64,000 nucleotides of DNA, taken from the NCBI GenBank assembly GCA_903822975.1, contig CAIJRD010000015.1, forward strand, positions 1 through 64,000, written 5' to 3'. Position 1 is the stretch's first letter, and every line of letters begins with the position of its first letter. This DNA is from an uncultured Sinobacteraceae bacterium (GTDB lineage: Bacteria; Pseudomonadota; Gammaproteobacteria; Nevskiales; Nevskiaceae). Shown here in pieces: positions 9,863-19,381 of this stretch. The position numbers and the translations under genes are program-made. The notes beneath the pieces are model-generated. The model saw only the letters and a list, made by a program, of their open reading frames with translations, had not been told where the DNA came from and did no database searches.

Positions 9863-10752
9863 TGGACGCGGGTTTGCTGGAATCGCATATCGCCAGCCTG
9901 CCGCTGATTCATCGCGGCAAGGTGCGCGATCTCTACGCGCTGGGCGAGCAGCACTTGCTGATCGTCACGTCCGATCGGCTGTCGGCGTTCGATGTCGTGC
10001 TGCCACAACCCATCCCCGGCAAGGGCGGCGTGTTGAACGCGCTGACCGCCTTCTGGATGCAGCGTTTTTCTGCGCGGATTCCGAATCACTTCGCGCGCGA
10101 AGCAATCGATCTCTCACGCTATCTGACGCCGCAGGAAATACAGCAATGCGCTGGGCGCGCGGTCGTCGTGCGCAAGCTACAGGCGCTTCCGATCGAGGCG
10201 GTTGCCCGCGGCTATTTGATCGGTTCGGGTTGGAAGGACTATCAAGCCAGCGGCGCGGTCTGCGGCATTCCGCTGCCTGCCGGATTGAAGCTCGCCGAGA
10301 AACTGCCGGAGCCGATTTTCACGCCCGCATTTAAGGCGCCGAAAGGCGAACACGACGCCAATATTTCGTACGCCGAAGTCGAGCGCCTGATCGGAGCAGA
10401 ACGCGCTGCCGAGGTCCGCGAAGTTACCTTGGGTCTGTATCGCGAGGCGGCCGAATACGCCGCAGCGCGCGGCATTCTGATTGCCGACACAAAGTTCGAG
10501 TTCGGCGTCGACGCCGACGGCAAGCTACATTTGATCGACGAAGTGCTGACACCCGATTCCTCACGATTCTGGCCGGCCGACGCCTATCGGGTCGGCATCA
10601 GTCCGCCGAGTTTCGACAAGCAGTACGTGCGCGATTACTTGGAAACGCTGGATTGGAATAAGACCGCGCCGGGCCCTGAGTTGCCGGACGACGTGATTGC
10701 CAAGACCGCCGCGAACTATCGCGAGGCGCAGCGCCGATTGACCGGCGGGTAG
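9862..10752 (+). CDS. purC: Phosphoribosylaminoimidazole-succinocarboxamide synthase
   Basis: [84 protein letters not shown]. Confidence 0.95.
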   Translation: MDAGLLESHIASLPLIHRGKVRDLYALGEQHLLIVTSDRLSAFDVVLPQPIPGKGGVLNALTAFWMQRFSARIPNHFAREAIDLSRYLTPQEIQQCAGRAVVVRKLQALPIEAVARGYLIGSGWKDYQASGAVCGIPLPAGLKLAEKLPEPIFTPAFKAPKGEHDANISYAEVERLIGAERAAEVREVTLGLYREAAEYAAARGILIADTKFEFGVDADGKLHLIDEVLTPDSSRFWPADAYRVGISPPSFDKQYVRDYLETLDWNKTAPGPELPDDVIAKTAANYREAQRRLTGG

Positions 10753-10869
10753 TCATCCCCCGACGAGGCGGCGTGAGCGGAAACGTGACACTCTTTCGGG
10801 CGGCTGGTCGTGCTGGCCGCAGCGATACAACCACCGTTTGGGCCCTGCCTGTTACGCCGGAGAGACGCC

Positions 10870-11217
10870 ATGCAGATTCGAATCGAGATCGACGTCAAGC
10901 CTGAGGAGTTGCGGCGATTCCTGGGATTGCCGGATGTCGCCGGTCTGCAGGAAGACGTGATTCAATTTTTGCGCGAGAAAGTCGGTGCGGCCAGCGAAAG
11001 CTTCGACCCGGCAACCTTCGTGCGCGACAACTTCGAGTCGCTGAAACGCAGTGCGGCCTGGCGCAAGATTGTCGCCAGTACAAAAATCGCGCGACCGCCG
11101 ACCGTGGAAGAGTCCGCCCCGAGTGCCGCGCCGAAGCCGCGGCGCAAGTCCGCACCCAAACGCAACAACGCGACGACGCGTGCCAAGCGAGCGGCATCGC
11201 CCGACATCCTGGAATAG
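10870..11217 (+). CDS. Small hypothetical protein (resembles DUF6489-type) with basic C-terminal tail
   Basis: MQIRIEIDVKPEELRRFLGLPDVAGLQEDVIQFLREKV...KPRRKSAPKRNNATTRAKRA. Confidence 0.6.
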   Translation: MQIRIEIDVKPEELRRFLGLPDVAGLQEDVIQFLREKVGAASESFDPATFVRDNFESLKRSAAWRKIVASTKIARPPTVEESAPSAAPKPRRKSAPKRNNATTRAKRAASPDILE

Positions 11218-11363
11218 GGTGTCGATCAGCGGTAGTTCGTAATTGCGATTGGCGCGAGGCATGCGTCCAGCCGTTAAGACCTTAGCGTGCACTGCGAAAA
11301 GTGATGAGGAGCCGGAGGCGCCCGCAGCCGACGTTACGAATGCGCCGGCGCATCGCCAGCGCG

Positions 11364-11669
11364 TTAACCGACGGTACTGCCCGGCGATCCGGTAAGGCCT
11401 TTTCCGATGCGACGCCAGAGCGCAACACGCTTGCGATGGTTGCGCAGCAGCCGAGCCTGTGTCGCCGGCATCAGATCAAATTGATTGCGGATCAGTTCGC
11501 CGACATCACGCGCTTTGCGCGCAACCGCGATGCGCTCCTGCAGCGCGTACCAGTGACCATCGAGCAAGCCCGCTTCGTGTACCGCCAGCTCACCGAAACC
11601 ATCGACGGCGCGCCCTAGAATTTGCCGCATGCGCTTGACTCCGGACCCAGGCGATTTCATTGCGATCAC
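11364..11669 (-). CDS. Small hypothetical protein adjacent to phasin gene
   Basis: ORF of 101 aa on same strand as phasin; RMRQILGRAVDGFGELAVHEAGLLDGHWYALQERIAVARKARDV. Confidence 0.5.
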   Translation of the reverse strand: MIAMKSPGSGVKRMRQILGRAVDGFGELAVHEAGLLDGHWYALQERIAVARKARDVGELIRNQFDLMPATQARLLRNHRKRVALWRRIGKGLTGSPGSTVG

Positions 11670-11719
11670 CTCGAAAAACGCCGGGTCTGTTGAGCGGACT
11701 CGTGACCCGGTTGGAGCAA

Positions 11720-11757
11720 AAATGGTGTCGCGAACACCCGTATCCGCGACACCATTT
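11720..11757 (-). terminator. Inverted repeat / candidate terminator downstream of phasin
   Basis: aaatggtgtcgcg...cgcgacaccattt, perfect 13-bp arms; T-rich ttttgc on the minus strand after it. Confidence 0.65.
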
Positions 11758-11767
11758 CTAAACTGCT

Positions 11768-12256
11768 TTAGAGCGACTTGGCAGCCGCTTTGACCTGCTT
11801 CTTGGCGCCGGTCGCAGCCTTCTTGACGCTCTTGGCCGCGGACTTCGCAGCAGCGGTCGCCTTCTTCACCACCACCGGCTTGCCGGTCAGCTGGCTCTGC
11901 ACGCTTTCGAAGCCGCTCTTGACGGTTTTCAGCAGCTCGTCGCCGGTCTTGCTGAAGGTCGAGACCGTACCGTTGAGGGCGTCGATGAGCTTGTCGGTCG
12001 ACGGCAGATAGGCGATCGGATCGGTGACCACGGCCTTGAAACCATCGGCCTTGGCCTTCTCGAAGCCCGACTTGGCGGAGCTGTAGATGTCCTTGGCGGT
12101 GGCGCTGTGGTCCTTCAGCAGTGCGTGAAAGCTGTCGACGACCAGCGTATTGGCCTGCTTCAGGGTCTCAACCGAAATCTTGACGACTTCCTGACCGTGC
12201 GCGCCAATCGCTTCGACGCGGCCTTTCACATCATCAACGACGCTCTGCAGACTCAT
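11768..12256 (-). CDS. Phasin-family protein with Lys/Ala-rich C-terminal tail
   Basis: ATG at 12256 (MSLQSVVDDVKGRVEAIGAHGQEVVKISVETLKQANTLVVDSFHALLKDHSATAKDIY); tail KKATAAAKSAAKSVKKAATGAKKQVKAAAKSL. Confidence 0.75.
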   Translation of the reverse strand: MSLQSVVDDVKGRVEAIGAHGQEVVKISVETLKQANTLVVDSFHALLKDHSATAKDIYSSAKSGFEKAKADGFKAVVTDPIAYLPSTDKLIDALNGTVSTFSKTGDELLKTVKSGFESVQSQLTGKPVVVKKATAAAKSAAKSVKKAATGAKKQVKAAAKSL

Positions 12257-12418
12257 CCTGATACCCCGACTGTTTGTTGGAAAATGAAATTCAGTGCAAT
12301 TGCTGCATCGCAACAATTGCACCCAGAATAGCAGTGGCAGAGGGTCTGTCAAGCCCCGCGCACCGAAACAGTGCCGATAGCGAATGGTTTCGCCGGCGCC
12401 CTCTATGGGTCATTTGAA

Positions 12419-14503
12419 CTACTCGTGTTGCGCGCGAAAAGCCCGGATTTCCTGGGTAAAAGCGGCGCTGTACCGCTCGAGCTTGTGACTGCCGACGCCT
12501 GGAATTTCGGCAAATTCGGCGCGGTTGGTGGGCCGACGAGCGGCCATCGCGCGCAGTGCGGCATCGGCGAACACCACATACGGGGGCAGTTTCTGCTCGT
12601 CGGCGAGCTGTTTTCGCAGCGCTCGCAGGCGCTCGAATAACTCGACTTCCAGCGGCGTGCCTTCGCTCGCCGCCGCGCCCGGCTTGCGGGCGCGACCGCC
12701 ACGACCGTTCACCCGCTCGCGTTTGGGCGGTACGGCGATCAGCAGGCGTCGCTCCGCTTTCAGTAGCGCTCGGCTCGATTCGGTGAGCCGCAGAACCGGA
12801 TAGCCGTCGTTGGTCTCTTCGAGCAAGCCCTGATGCAACAGCGCGCGCACCAGCACACGCCACTCGTCCTGCGTGCGTGCCTTGCCAATGCCGTAGACAC
12901 TGAGTTGCTGATGGCCGCGGTCGATCAACTTCTGACTTTCGGCCCCGCGAAGGATCTCGATCAGGTAAGCCGCACCGAAGCGTTGACCACGCTGCGCCAA
13001 ACGCGCGACGCAGGACAAGAACTGTTGGGCTTCGAGTGTCCAATCCTCGACCGGTTTCGGATCCGTGCAGTTGTCGCAGGCGCCGCAAGGTCCGAAGAAT
13101 GCTTCGCCGAAGTAGCCGAGCTGGATCTCGCGTCTACAGGCGCTCGATTCAGCGTAATCGAGCACCTTGCGCAGTTGCTGACGCGCGATTCTCTGTTCCT
13201 GCTCCAGCGCATCGCCTGTCGCGGGATCGATTTTCTGCGCGATCAGGAATTCGGCGGTGCGAATATCGCCGACGCCGAAGTACAGCGTGCAGCGCGCCGG
13301 CTCGCCGTCGCGGCCGGCACGGCCGGCTTCCTGGTAGTAGCCTTCCATCGTCTTCGGCAACTCGTAATGAACGACCCAGCGCACATCGGGTTTATTGATG
13401 CCCATGCCGAAGGCGATCGTCGCGACGATTACTTGTGCGTCGTCACGGATGAAGGCGTCCTGATTGTTGCGGCGCGTCTCGGCGTCGAGTCCAGCGTGAT
13501 AGGGCAGCGCGCGCACGCCATCCTCGGCCAGTTTCGCCGCGAGTTCGTCGACACGTCGCCGCGACAGGCAATAAACAATGCCGGCATCCTGTCCATCGCC
13601 GTTGCCTCCGCGCGCGAGGTCGAGCAACTCGCCGTAAGTCTTCGATGACTTCGGCTTCACTGCGTAGAACAGGTTGGGGCGATTGAAACTGGCGACGTGC
13701 AGGGCCGGCTCGTGCAAGCGCAACTGCGCGGCAATATCGTCACGCACGCGACCGGTGGCAGTGGCGGTGAATGCAAACACCGGAATCTCGGGGAACCGCA
13801 GGCGCAGTTGCCCCATCTGTCGATATTCAGGACGGAAGTCGTGTCCCCATTCGGAAACGCAATGCGCTTCGTCGACTGTGAACGCTGAAATGCCCTGGCG
13901 CGCAATCAGCTGCGGCAGGAAGCCGTCGAGATAGTCCGCCGTCATCAGGCGCTCCGGCGCCAGGTACAACAGCTTGAACTCGCCGCGCAGCACGGCCGAG
14001 GTGCGCTCGAACGCGGTGCGCCCGTCGAGACTTGAATTCAGATACGTCGCGGCAATGCCGTTGTCGGTGAGCAAGCGCACTTGATCCTGCATCAGCGCGA
14101 TCAGCGGCGATACCACGATCATCACGCCAGGGCGCAACAGCGCCGGCAGCTGGAAACACAAGGACTTGCCGCCGCCGGTCGGCATGATCGCAAGCAGATC
14201 GCGACCCGCCAGCGCATCGCGTACCACGGCTTCCTGTCCCGGGCGGAAGGCGTCGAAGCCGAAGTGAAGTTTGAGTGCCTGCTGCAGTCCGGACGAGTCG
14301 GCGCGGTCCGCAGAATGCTGCAGGGATGGACTCGACTCGGGTAACTCAGGCAGATCGGTATGCGGCACGCGCCTTTTTAAAGGGCTGTCGTGCCGAAGGC
14401 AAATCGACGCGTTGAAAATCCGTGCGAAAGACCGCGCCGCATCGCACTGAATTGCCGCCGCAATGCGCGGTCGGATAGACGTGGGGTGAATGTGCCGCGA
14501 CAA
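12419..14503 (-). CDS. recQ: ATP-dependent DNA helicase RecQ (start uncertain)
   Basis: FGFDAFRPGQEAVVRDALAGRDLLAIMPTGGGKSLCFQLPAL, DEAHCVSEWGHDFRPEY, YYQEAGRAGRDGEPA, Zn-binding CRREIQLGYFGE..PCGACDNC, HRDC domain at C-terminus. Confidence 0.95.
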   Translation of the reverse strand: MSRHIHPTSIRPRIAAAIQCDAARSFARIFNASICLRHDSPLKRRVPHTDLPELPESSPSLQHSADRADSSGLQQALKLHFGFDAFRPGQEAVVRDALAGRDLLAIMPTGGGKSLCFQLPALLRPGVMIVVSPLIALMQDQVRLLTDNGIAATYLNSSLDGRTAFERTSAVLRGEFKLLYLAPERLMTADYLDGFLPQLIARQGISAFTVDEAHCVSEWGHDFRPEYRQMGQLRLRFPEIPVFAFTATATGRVRDDIAAQLRLHEPALHVASFNRPNLFYAVKPKSSKTYGELLDLARGGNGDGQDAGIVYCLSRRRVDELAAKLAEDGVRALPYHAGLDAETRRNNQDAFIRDDAQVIVATIAFGMGINKPDVRWVVHYELPKTMEGYYQEAGRAGRDGEPARCTLYFGVGDIRTAEFLIAQKIDPATGDALEQEQRIARQQLRKVLDYAESSACRREIQLGYFGEAFFGPCGACDNCTDPKPVEDWTLEAQQFLSCVARLAQRGQRFGAAYLIEILRGAESQKLIDRGHQQLSVYGIGKARTQDEWRVLVRALLHQGLLEETNDGYPVLRLTESSRALLKAERRLLIAVPPKRERVNGRGGRARKPGAAASEGTPLEVELFERLRALRKQLADEQKLPPYVVFADAALRAMAARRPTNRAEFAEIPGVGSHKLERYSAAFTQEIRAFRAQHE

Positions 14504-14554
14504 TCAAGGGCGTCGACCGCCGCTCGACCGCCATCTTGAAACCGAGAGTTTTAG

Positions 14555-15889
14555 GTGATTCCAGACCAGTACCGACGCTTGCATGATTGGCTGTGGACGC
14601 GCGAACCGGGTTCGCCGGCACAGCGACGCCTGCTGCACACGGCGCGCTACGTAATCGCGCTGGCGCGCGATTTGATCGAAGGCGAAATCAGCCTGCGCGC
14701 GATGAGCTTGGTCTACACCACACTTTTGTCACTGGTGCCGTTCCTGGCCTTGGCGTTCTCGGTGCTCAAGGCCTTGGGCGTGCACGACAGCCTGCAACCG
14801 GTGTTGCAACAGCTGCTGCAATCGCTGGGTGATCAGGCCACCGCGGTGAGCAACAACATCATCGGTTTCGTCGACAACATCAAGGTCGGCGTACTCGGCT
14901 TCGTCGGCGTGATCACGCTGCTGTACACCGCCGTATCGATGATTTCCAAGATCGAAGGTAGCTTCAATTTCATCTGGAATATCCAGCGTACGCGCGGCCT
15001 CACGCGCCGCTTCAGTGAGTATCTGACCGTACTGCTGGTCGGCCCAATCCTGATCTTTGCCGCACTCGGACTCACCGCCTCGGTGCGCAACAGCAACATC
15101 GTGACGCGCCTCGCATCGATCGAGCCCTTCGGCACGGCGATTCTGCTGCTGACGAAAGCCGCACCGTATGTGCTGATCATCGCGGCCTTCACGTTCCTGT
15201 ACGGCTTCATTCCGAACACGCGCGTGCGTTTGAAGGCGGCGGCCACCGGCGGCGTATTCGCCGGCCTCGCCTGGGAGAGTGCCAGCGCGGGCTTCGCGAC
15301 CTTCGTCTCGGGTTCCACCCAGTACAGCGCGATTTATTCGGGCTTTGCCATCGTCATCGTCTTGCTGATCTGGCTGTACGTCGGCTGGCTCATCATCCTG
15401 TTCGGTTGTCGCCTGTCGTTCTATGTGCAGAACCCGCGCTTTTTAAGAATCACCACGGACCCACCGCCGCCGGGCAGTCGCGAGATCGAACTGGTGTCGC
15501 TGCGCGTGATGGCGGCGATCGCCGAAGGGTATGTCGAGGCCAACGCGCCGACGCTGGAACAGCTGACAAAACGGCTGGGTGTCCCGGTGGAGCGCGTCGA
15601 GCGCAGTATCGATTTGCTGAGTCGTGCAGGTCTGGTGGCCGAGACACTCCCTGAACGACGCTGGTTGCCGCTGCGCGACCCGGCGACCTTGTCCGTCAAC
15701 CAGATCTGGTGTCTGCTGCGCGGACGCACCGAAGATCTGGATCGCAGCGACGCGCAGGCCGTGCACGCCGCTGCGTTTATCAACGACCTTGAAGCCCGTG
15801 TGATGACACAGGCCGCGCCGAGTCTGCGAGATTGGGTTGACGACGCTGCGTCCCCTGCGAAGTCGAGCAAAGACCCGAGCAAAGCCTAG
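14555..15889 (+). CDS. YihY/BrkB-family inner membrane protein
   Basis: LIEGEISLRAMSLVYTTLLSLVPFLALAFSVLKALG; multiple TM segments; C-terminal winged-helix-like region. Confidence 0.85.
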   Translation: MIPDQYRRLHDWLWTREPGSPAQRRLLHTARYVIALARDLIEGEISLRAMSLVYTTLLSLVPFLALAFSVLKALGVHDSLQPVLQQLLQSLGDQATAVSNNIIGFVDNIKVGVLGFVGVITLLYTAVSMISKIEGSFNFIWNIQRTRGLTRRFSEYLTVLLVGPILIFAALGLTASVRNSNIVTRLASIEPFGTAILLLTKAAPYVLIIAAFTFLYGFIPNTRVRLKAAATGGVFAGLAWESASAGFATFVSGSTQYSAIYSGFAIVIVLLIWLYVGWLIILFGCRLSFYVQNPRFLRITTDPPPPGSREIELVSLRVMAAIAEGYVEANAPTLEQLTKRLGVPVERVERSIDLLSRAGLVAETLPERRWLPLRDPATLSVNQIWCLLRGRTEDLDRSDAQAVHAAAFINDLEARVMTQAAPSLRDWVDDAASPAKSSKDPSKA

Positions 15890-15996
15890 CCGGGTGGGCA
15901 AATTTCCCTATAATCGCGTCGTGCGTAGCGGCGATTCCAGGGTGATTCGGCGTTTTGCGCAACTAATAACGACCTATAAATCTGGCACGGAGACTG

Positions 15997-17673
15997 ATGG
16001 CCATGCGAGGAGCGAGCACGCCAGTGTGGCTGGCCGAATACATGTCCGGTGTGCCGGCACAGATCGAACCCGAAGCCTACCGATCCCTCGCTGAAGTCAT
16101 CGAACGCAGCTGCGATCAATTTCGCGATGCGATTGCCTACGAAAACATGGGCGTGCGGCTGAGCTACGACGACGTCGATCGGCTGTCGCAGGATTTCGCA
16201 TCCTACCTGCAGAATGTCCTTGGGCTGCAGCGTGGCGATCGCGTCGCCGTGATGATGCCAAATCTGCTGCAATACCCGGTTGCCGTGTTCGGCATCCTTC
16301 GGGCCGGTATGGTGGTGGTCAACGTCAATCCGCTATACACGCCAAGAGAACTGGAGCATCAACTCAAGGATTCCGGCGCGCGCGCTATCGTCATCATCGA
16401 GAACTTCGCGAGCACGCTGCAGCAGGTGGTGAAGGCCACACCGCTCGAGGCGGTCATTACCACGCAGGTCGGCGACCTTGCGCCTTTCCCGAAAAGCCTG
16501 ATCACGAATTTCGTCGTCAAGCGCGTAAAGAAGATGGTGCCGGAGTGGCATATCGCCGATAGCGTGCAGTTCCGCACGGCGCTGGCACGCGGCAAGGCGC
16601 AGCCCTATCACCGCGCCGCGCTGGATCACGACGATGTCGCGTTCCTGCAGTACACCGGCGGCACCACTGGCTTATCGAAAGGCGCAACGCTGACGCATGG
16701 CAACCTCGTTTCGAACCTGCTGCAGATGCATGCCTGGATCGGGCCGCGCTTGTCGCAGGGCAGCGACATCGTCATCACGGCGCTGCCGCTGTATCACATC
16801 TTTGCGTTGACGGTGAACTGCCTGCTGTTCTTGCACGTTGGCGGCAAGAATGTGTTGATCACCAACCCACGTGACATGCCCGGATTCGTCGCGGAACTGG
16901 GTCGTCATCGCTTCACCGCATTTACCGGAGTCAATACTTTGTTCGGCGGCCTGCTCAATACGCCGGGCTTCGATCAACTCGATTTCAGCGCGCTCAAGTT
17001 CACCGTCGGCGGAGGAACTGCGGTTCAACAAGTGGTCGGACAGAAGTGGCAGAAAGTCACCGGCGTGGGTCTGACCGAAGGCTACGGACTGACCGAAACT
17101 TCACCCGGCGTTTGCTTCTCGCCGCTCGACAAACCCGAGTGGAACGGCACCATTGGTGTGCCATTGCCGTCGACCGACGTCATTTTATTGGACGACGACA
17201 ACCGACCCGCGGAACTTGGCGCCGCCGGGGAACTCTGTGTGAAAGGCCCGCAAGTGATGCGCGGCTATTGGCAGAAACCGGAAGAAAACGAAAAAGTGTT
17301 CACGGCAGACGGCTATCTCCGCACAGGCGACGTCGCAACGATGGACGCGCGCGGCTATTTCAAGATTGTCGATCGCAAGAAAGACATGATCCTCGTCTCC
17401 GGTTTCAACGTGTATCCCAATGAGATTGAGAATGTCGTCGCACTGCACCCGGGCGTGCTCGAAGTGGCGTGCATCGGCGTGCCCGACGACAAGAGCGGTG
17501 AAGCCGTGAAAGTCTTTGTCGTACGCAAGGACCCGGAGTTGACCGCGGCAACGCTGCGCGAGCACTGCAAGCAAAATCTCACCGGCTACAAGGTTCCAAA
17601 AGCCATCGAGTTTCGCGACGCGCTGCCAAAATCCAACGTCGGAAAAATATTACGTAAGGAGTTGCGTGCGTGA
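15997..17673 (+). CDS. fadD: Long-chain fatty acid--CoA ligase
   Basis: AMP-binding motif YTGGTTGLSKGATLTHGN; GYGLTETSP; YLRTGDVATMDARGYFKIVDRKKDMILVSGFNVYPNEIE. Confidence 0.93.
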   Translation: MAMRGASTPVWLAEYMSGVPAQIEPEAYRSLAEVIERSCDQFRDAIAYENMGVRLSYDDVDRLSQDFASYLQNVLGLQRGDRVAVMMPNLLQYPVAVFGILRAGMVVVNVNPLYTPRELEHQLKDSGARAIVIIENFASTLQQVVKATPLEAVITTQVGDLAPFPKSLITNFVVKRVKKMVPEWHIADSVQFRTALARGKAQPYHRAALDHDDVAFLQYTGGTTGLSKGATLTHGNLVSNLLQMHAWIGPRLSQGSDIVITALPLYHIFALTVNCLLFLHVGGKNVLITNPRDMPGFVAELGRHRFTAFTGVNTLFGGLLNTPGFDQLDFSALKFTVGGGTAVQQVVGQKWQKVTGVGLTEGYGLTETSPGVCFSPLDKPEWNGTIGVPLPSTDVILLDDDNRPAELGAAGELCVKGPQVMRGYWQKPEENEKVFTADGYLRTGDVATMDARGYFKIVDRKKDMILVSGFNVYPNEIENVVALHPGVLEVACIGVPDDKSGEAVKVFVVRKDPELTAATLREHCKQNLTGYKVPKAIEFRDALPKSNVGKILRKELRA

Positions 17674-17908
17674 TTTGCGCGGCTTCGGAGTAGTTGGCAG
17701 AAGTAGTCCAGTTAAACCAAAGATCTGGCGTAGATAAGCGGGTTTCGGGTATAAAGGCTGGGTAAAAGCGGTAATTTAGAATTCACGGCAACGATGGCGG
17801 CACGGTGAAACTCAGTGGGCAAGACGTCGTTCAGGATGAAGTCGTCTTGTGAGTCACAGTAACGCGGTTCGTTTGATCAAATAGTCAGACGCTGAACAAG
17901 GAGAAGCT

Positions 17909-19087
17909 ATGAAACGTCTCGCTCTCGCTGCATTGCTGGGAGCCATCGCATTGCCCGCCGTCTCGGCGGCCAATGAAGTGGGTGATGTATATGGTGCGGT
18001 TTTGGGAAGTTACGAGTTCGCCGATAAGGACCGCGATGAAGTTCGTGGTGGCATCGGCGGAATGTCCATTCTGGGCCTTCCAGTCAACAAGAATCTCAGC
18101 TTCGAGCCAAATTTCTGGGCTGAGTCCGTTCGCCGTCGTAGCGATGGCGGCAATGACGCGCAGTACGGCGGTGGTCTCGATCTCAACATTCATCAATCGA
18201 ATGGCAAGACGGAAGGTTTCGTCGTCCTCGGTGGTGGTGCTGAACGTGATTACCTCGCCTACGCGCCGAAGGACAATGCGTTCAAGGGCTATGCCGACGC
18301 GGGCGCAGGTTTGATTTTCCGCCTGAGCCAGCATTTTGCGGTTCGTGCTGAAGGTCGTTACTACCTCAGCTTCGACCGCAGCGACTCGTATCCCGGCACG
18401 CACACGATTGGCGATGCAAAAGTCAATCTGGGTCTGCAGTATTCGCTCGGCGACGTGATTCCGACGCCGAATCCGCCGCCACCGCCGCCGCCGCCGGTTG
18501 CACCGCCGCCACCGCCACCGCCGCCGCCGCCGCCACCTCCGGCGCCGTGCACGGATAGCGATGGTGATGGTGTCTGCGACGCAGTCGACAAGTGCCCGGG
18601 CACTCCGCATGGCTTCAAGGTCGACGCGAGCGGTTGCATCATCGAGCAGACCGTCATCCTGCGTACCGTCAACTTCGAGTTCAACAAGGCAACGTTGACG
18701 TCGGATTCGAAGGTTGCGCTGGACGAAGTCGCTGCGGGTCTGATCGGTCAGCCGACGCTGCAGGTTGAAGTTTCGGGGCACACCGATTCGATCGGTTCGG
18801 CGCCGTACAACCTGAAGCTGTCGCAGCGTCGTGCTCAGTCGGTCGTGGCTTACTTGGTCAGCAAGGGTGTGCCGAAGGCGCGCTTGAGCGGCAAGGGCTA
18901 CGGCAAGACCAAGCCGATCGCGGACAACAAGACCGCAGAAGGTCGCGCCGAGAACCGTCGCGTCGAATTCAAGGTGATCGCTGGCGAAGCGATCGTCGAG
19001 AAGAAGACGCCGGGCGGCAAGACCGTGGTCAAGGTGCCGCAGCGCAAGCACCACCGCATGAAGACCGCGCCGACGACGACGCCGTAA
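17909..19087 (+). CDS. OmpA-family outer membrane protein with polyproline linker
   Basis: Signal MKRLALAALLGAIALPAVSAA; PTPNPPPPPPPPVAPPPPPPPPPPPPPAPC; DSDGDGVCDAVDKCPGTPHG; OmpA domain VSGHTDSIGSAPYNLKLSQRRAQSV. Confidence 0.9.
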   Translation: MKRLALAALLGAIALPAVSAANEVGDVYGAVLGSYEFADKDRDEVRGGIGGMSILGLPVNKNLSFEPNFWAESVRRRSDGGNDAQYGGGLDLNIHQSNGKTEGFVVLGGGAERDYLAYAPKDNAFKGYADAGAGLIFRLSQHFAVRAEGRYYLSFDRSDSYPGTHTIGDAKVNLGLQYSLGDVIPTPNPPPPPPPPVAPPPPPPPPPPPPPAPCTDSDGDGVCDAVDKCPGTPHGFKVDASGCIIEQTVILRTVNFEFNKATLTSDSKVALDEVAAGLIGQPTLQVEVSGHTDSIGSAPYNLKLSQRRAQSVVAYLVSKGVPKARLSGKGYGKTKPIADNKTAEGRAENRRVEFKVIAGEAIVEKKTPGGKTVVKVPQRKHHRMKTAPTTTP

Positions 19088-19111
19088 TCGTCTGAAGTCG
19101 CAGTAGCATCA

Positions 19112-19143
19112 ACCGGGGCCGAGTTTCGGCCCCGGTTTTTTTG
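19112..19143 (+). terminator. Rho-independent terminator
   Basis: ccggggcc-gagtttc-ggccccgg-ttttttt. Confidence 0.9.
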
Positions 19144-19381
19144 TGCCCGCGATTATTGCGACGCAAGTTGCCGCACGACTTGATCGAATCCCCGCGATGA
19201 GCGCATCGCATCGAGCGGCGGGCGAGCATTTCGCCCGCCTGTCCAACGACGGGACGAATGCGGTTGAGCGGTCACGGCACGACGCGTGCGCGTACTGCGC
19301 CGACACAAGCCTTGGCGCGACGCACTAAGGGCTGCCGAGGGCGGCGCTTGATCTCGCCGATTATTGCCTCGGTGCTGCGGC

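Noticed and set aside
15909-15914. TATAAT upstream of fadD
   Set aside because: Perfect -10-like hexamer but no convincing -35 at the right distance; insufficient alone for a promoter call.
17885-19054. 389-aa minus-strand ORF opposite the polyproline OmpA
   Set aside because: RRRWRRRRRWRWRR tract is just the complement of the polyproline codons.
19217-19239. 9-bp hairpin ggcgggcga-gcatt-tcgcccgcc downstream of the patatin gene
   Set aside because: No T-tract on either strand and short stems are common at this GC content; not called as a terminator.
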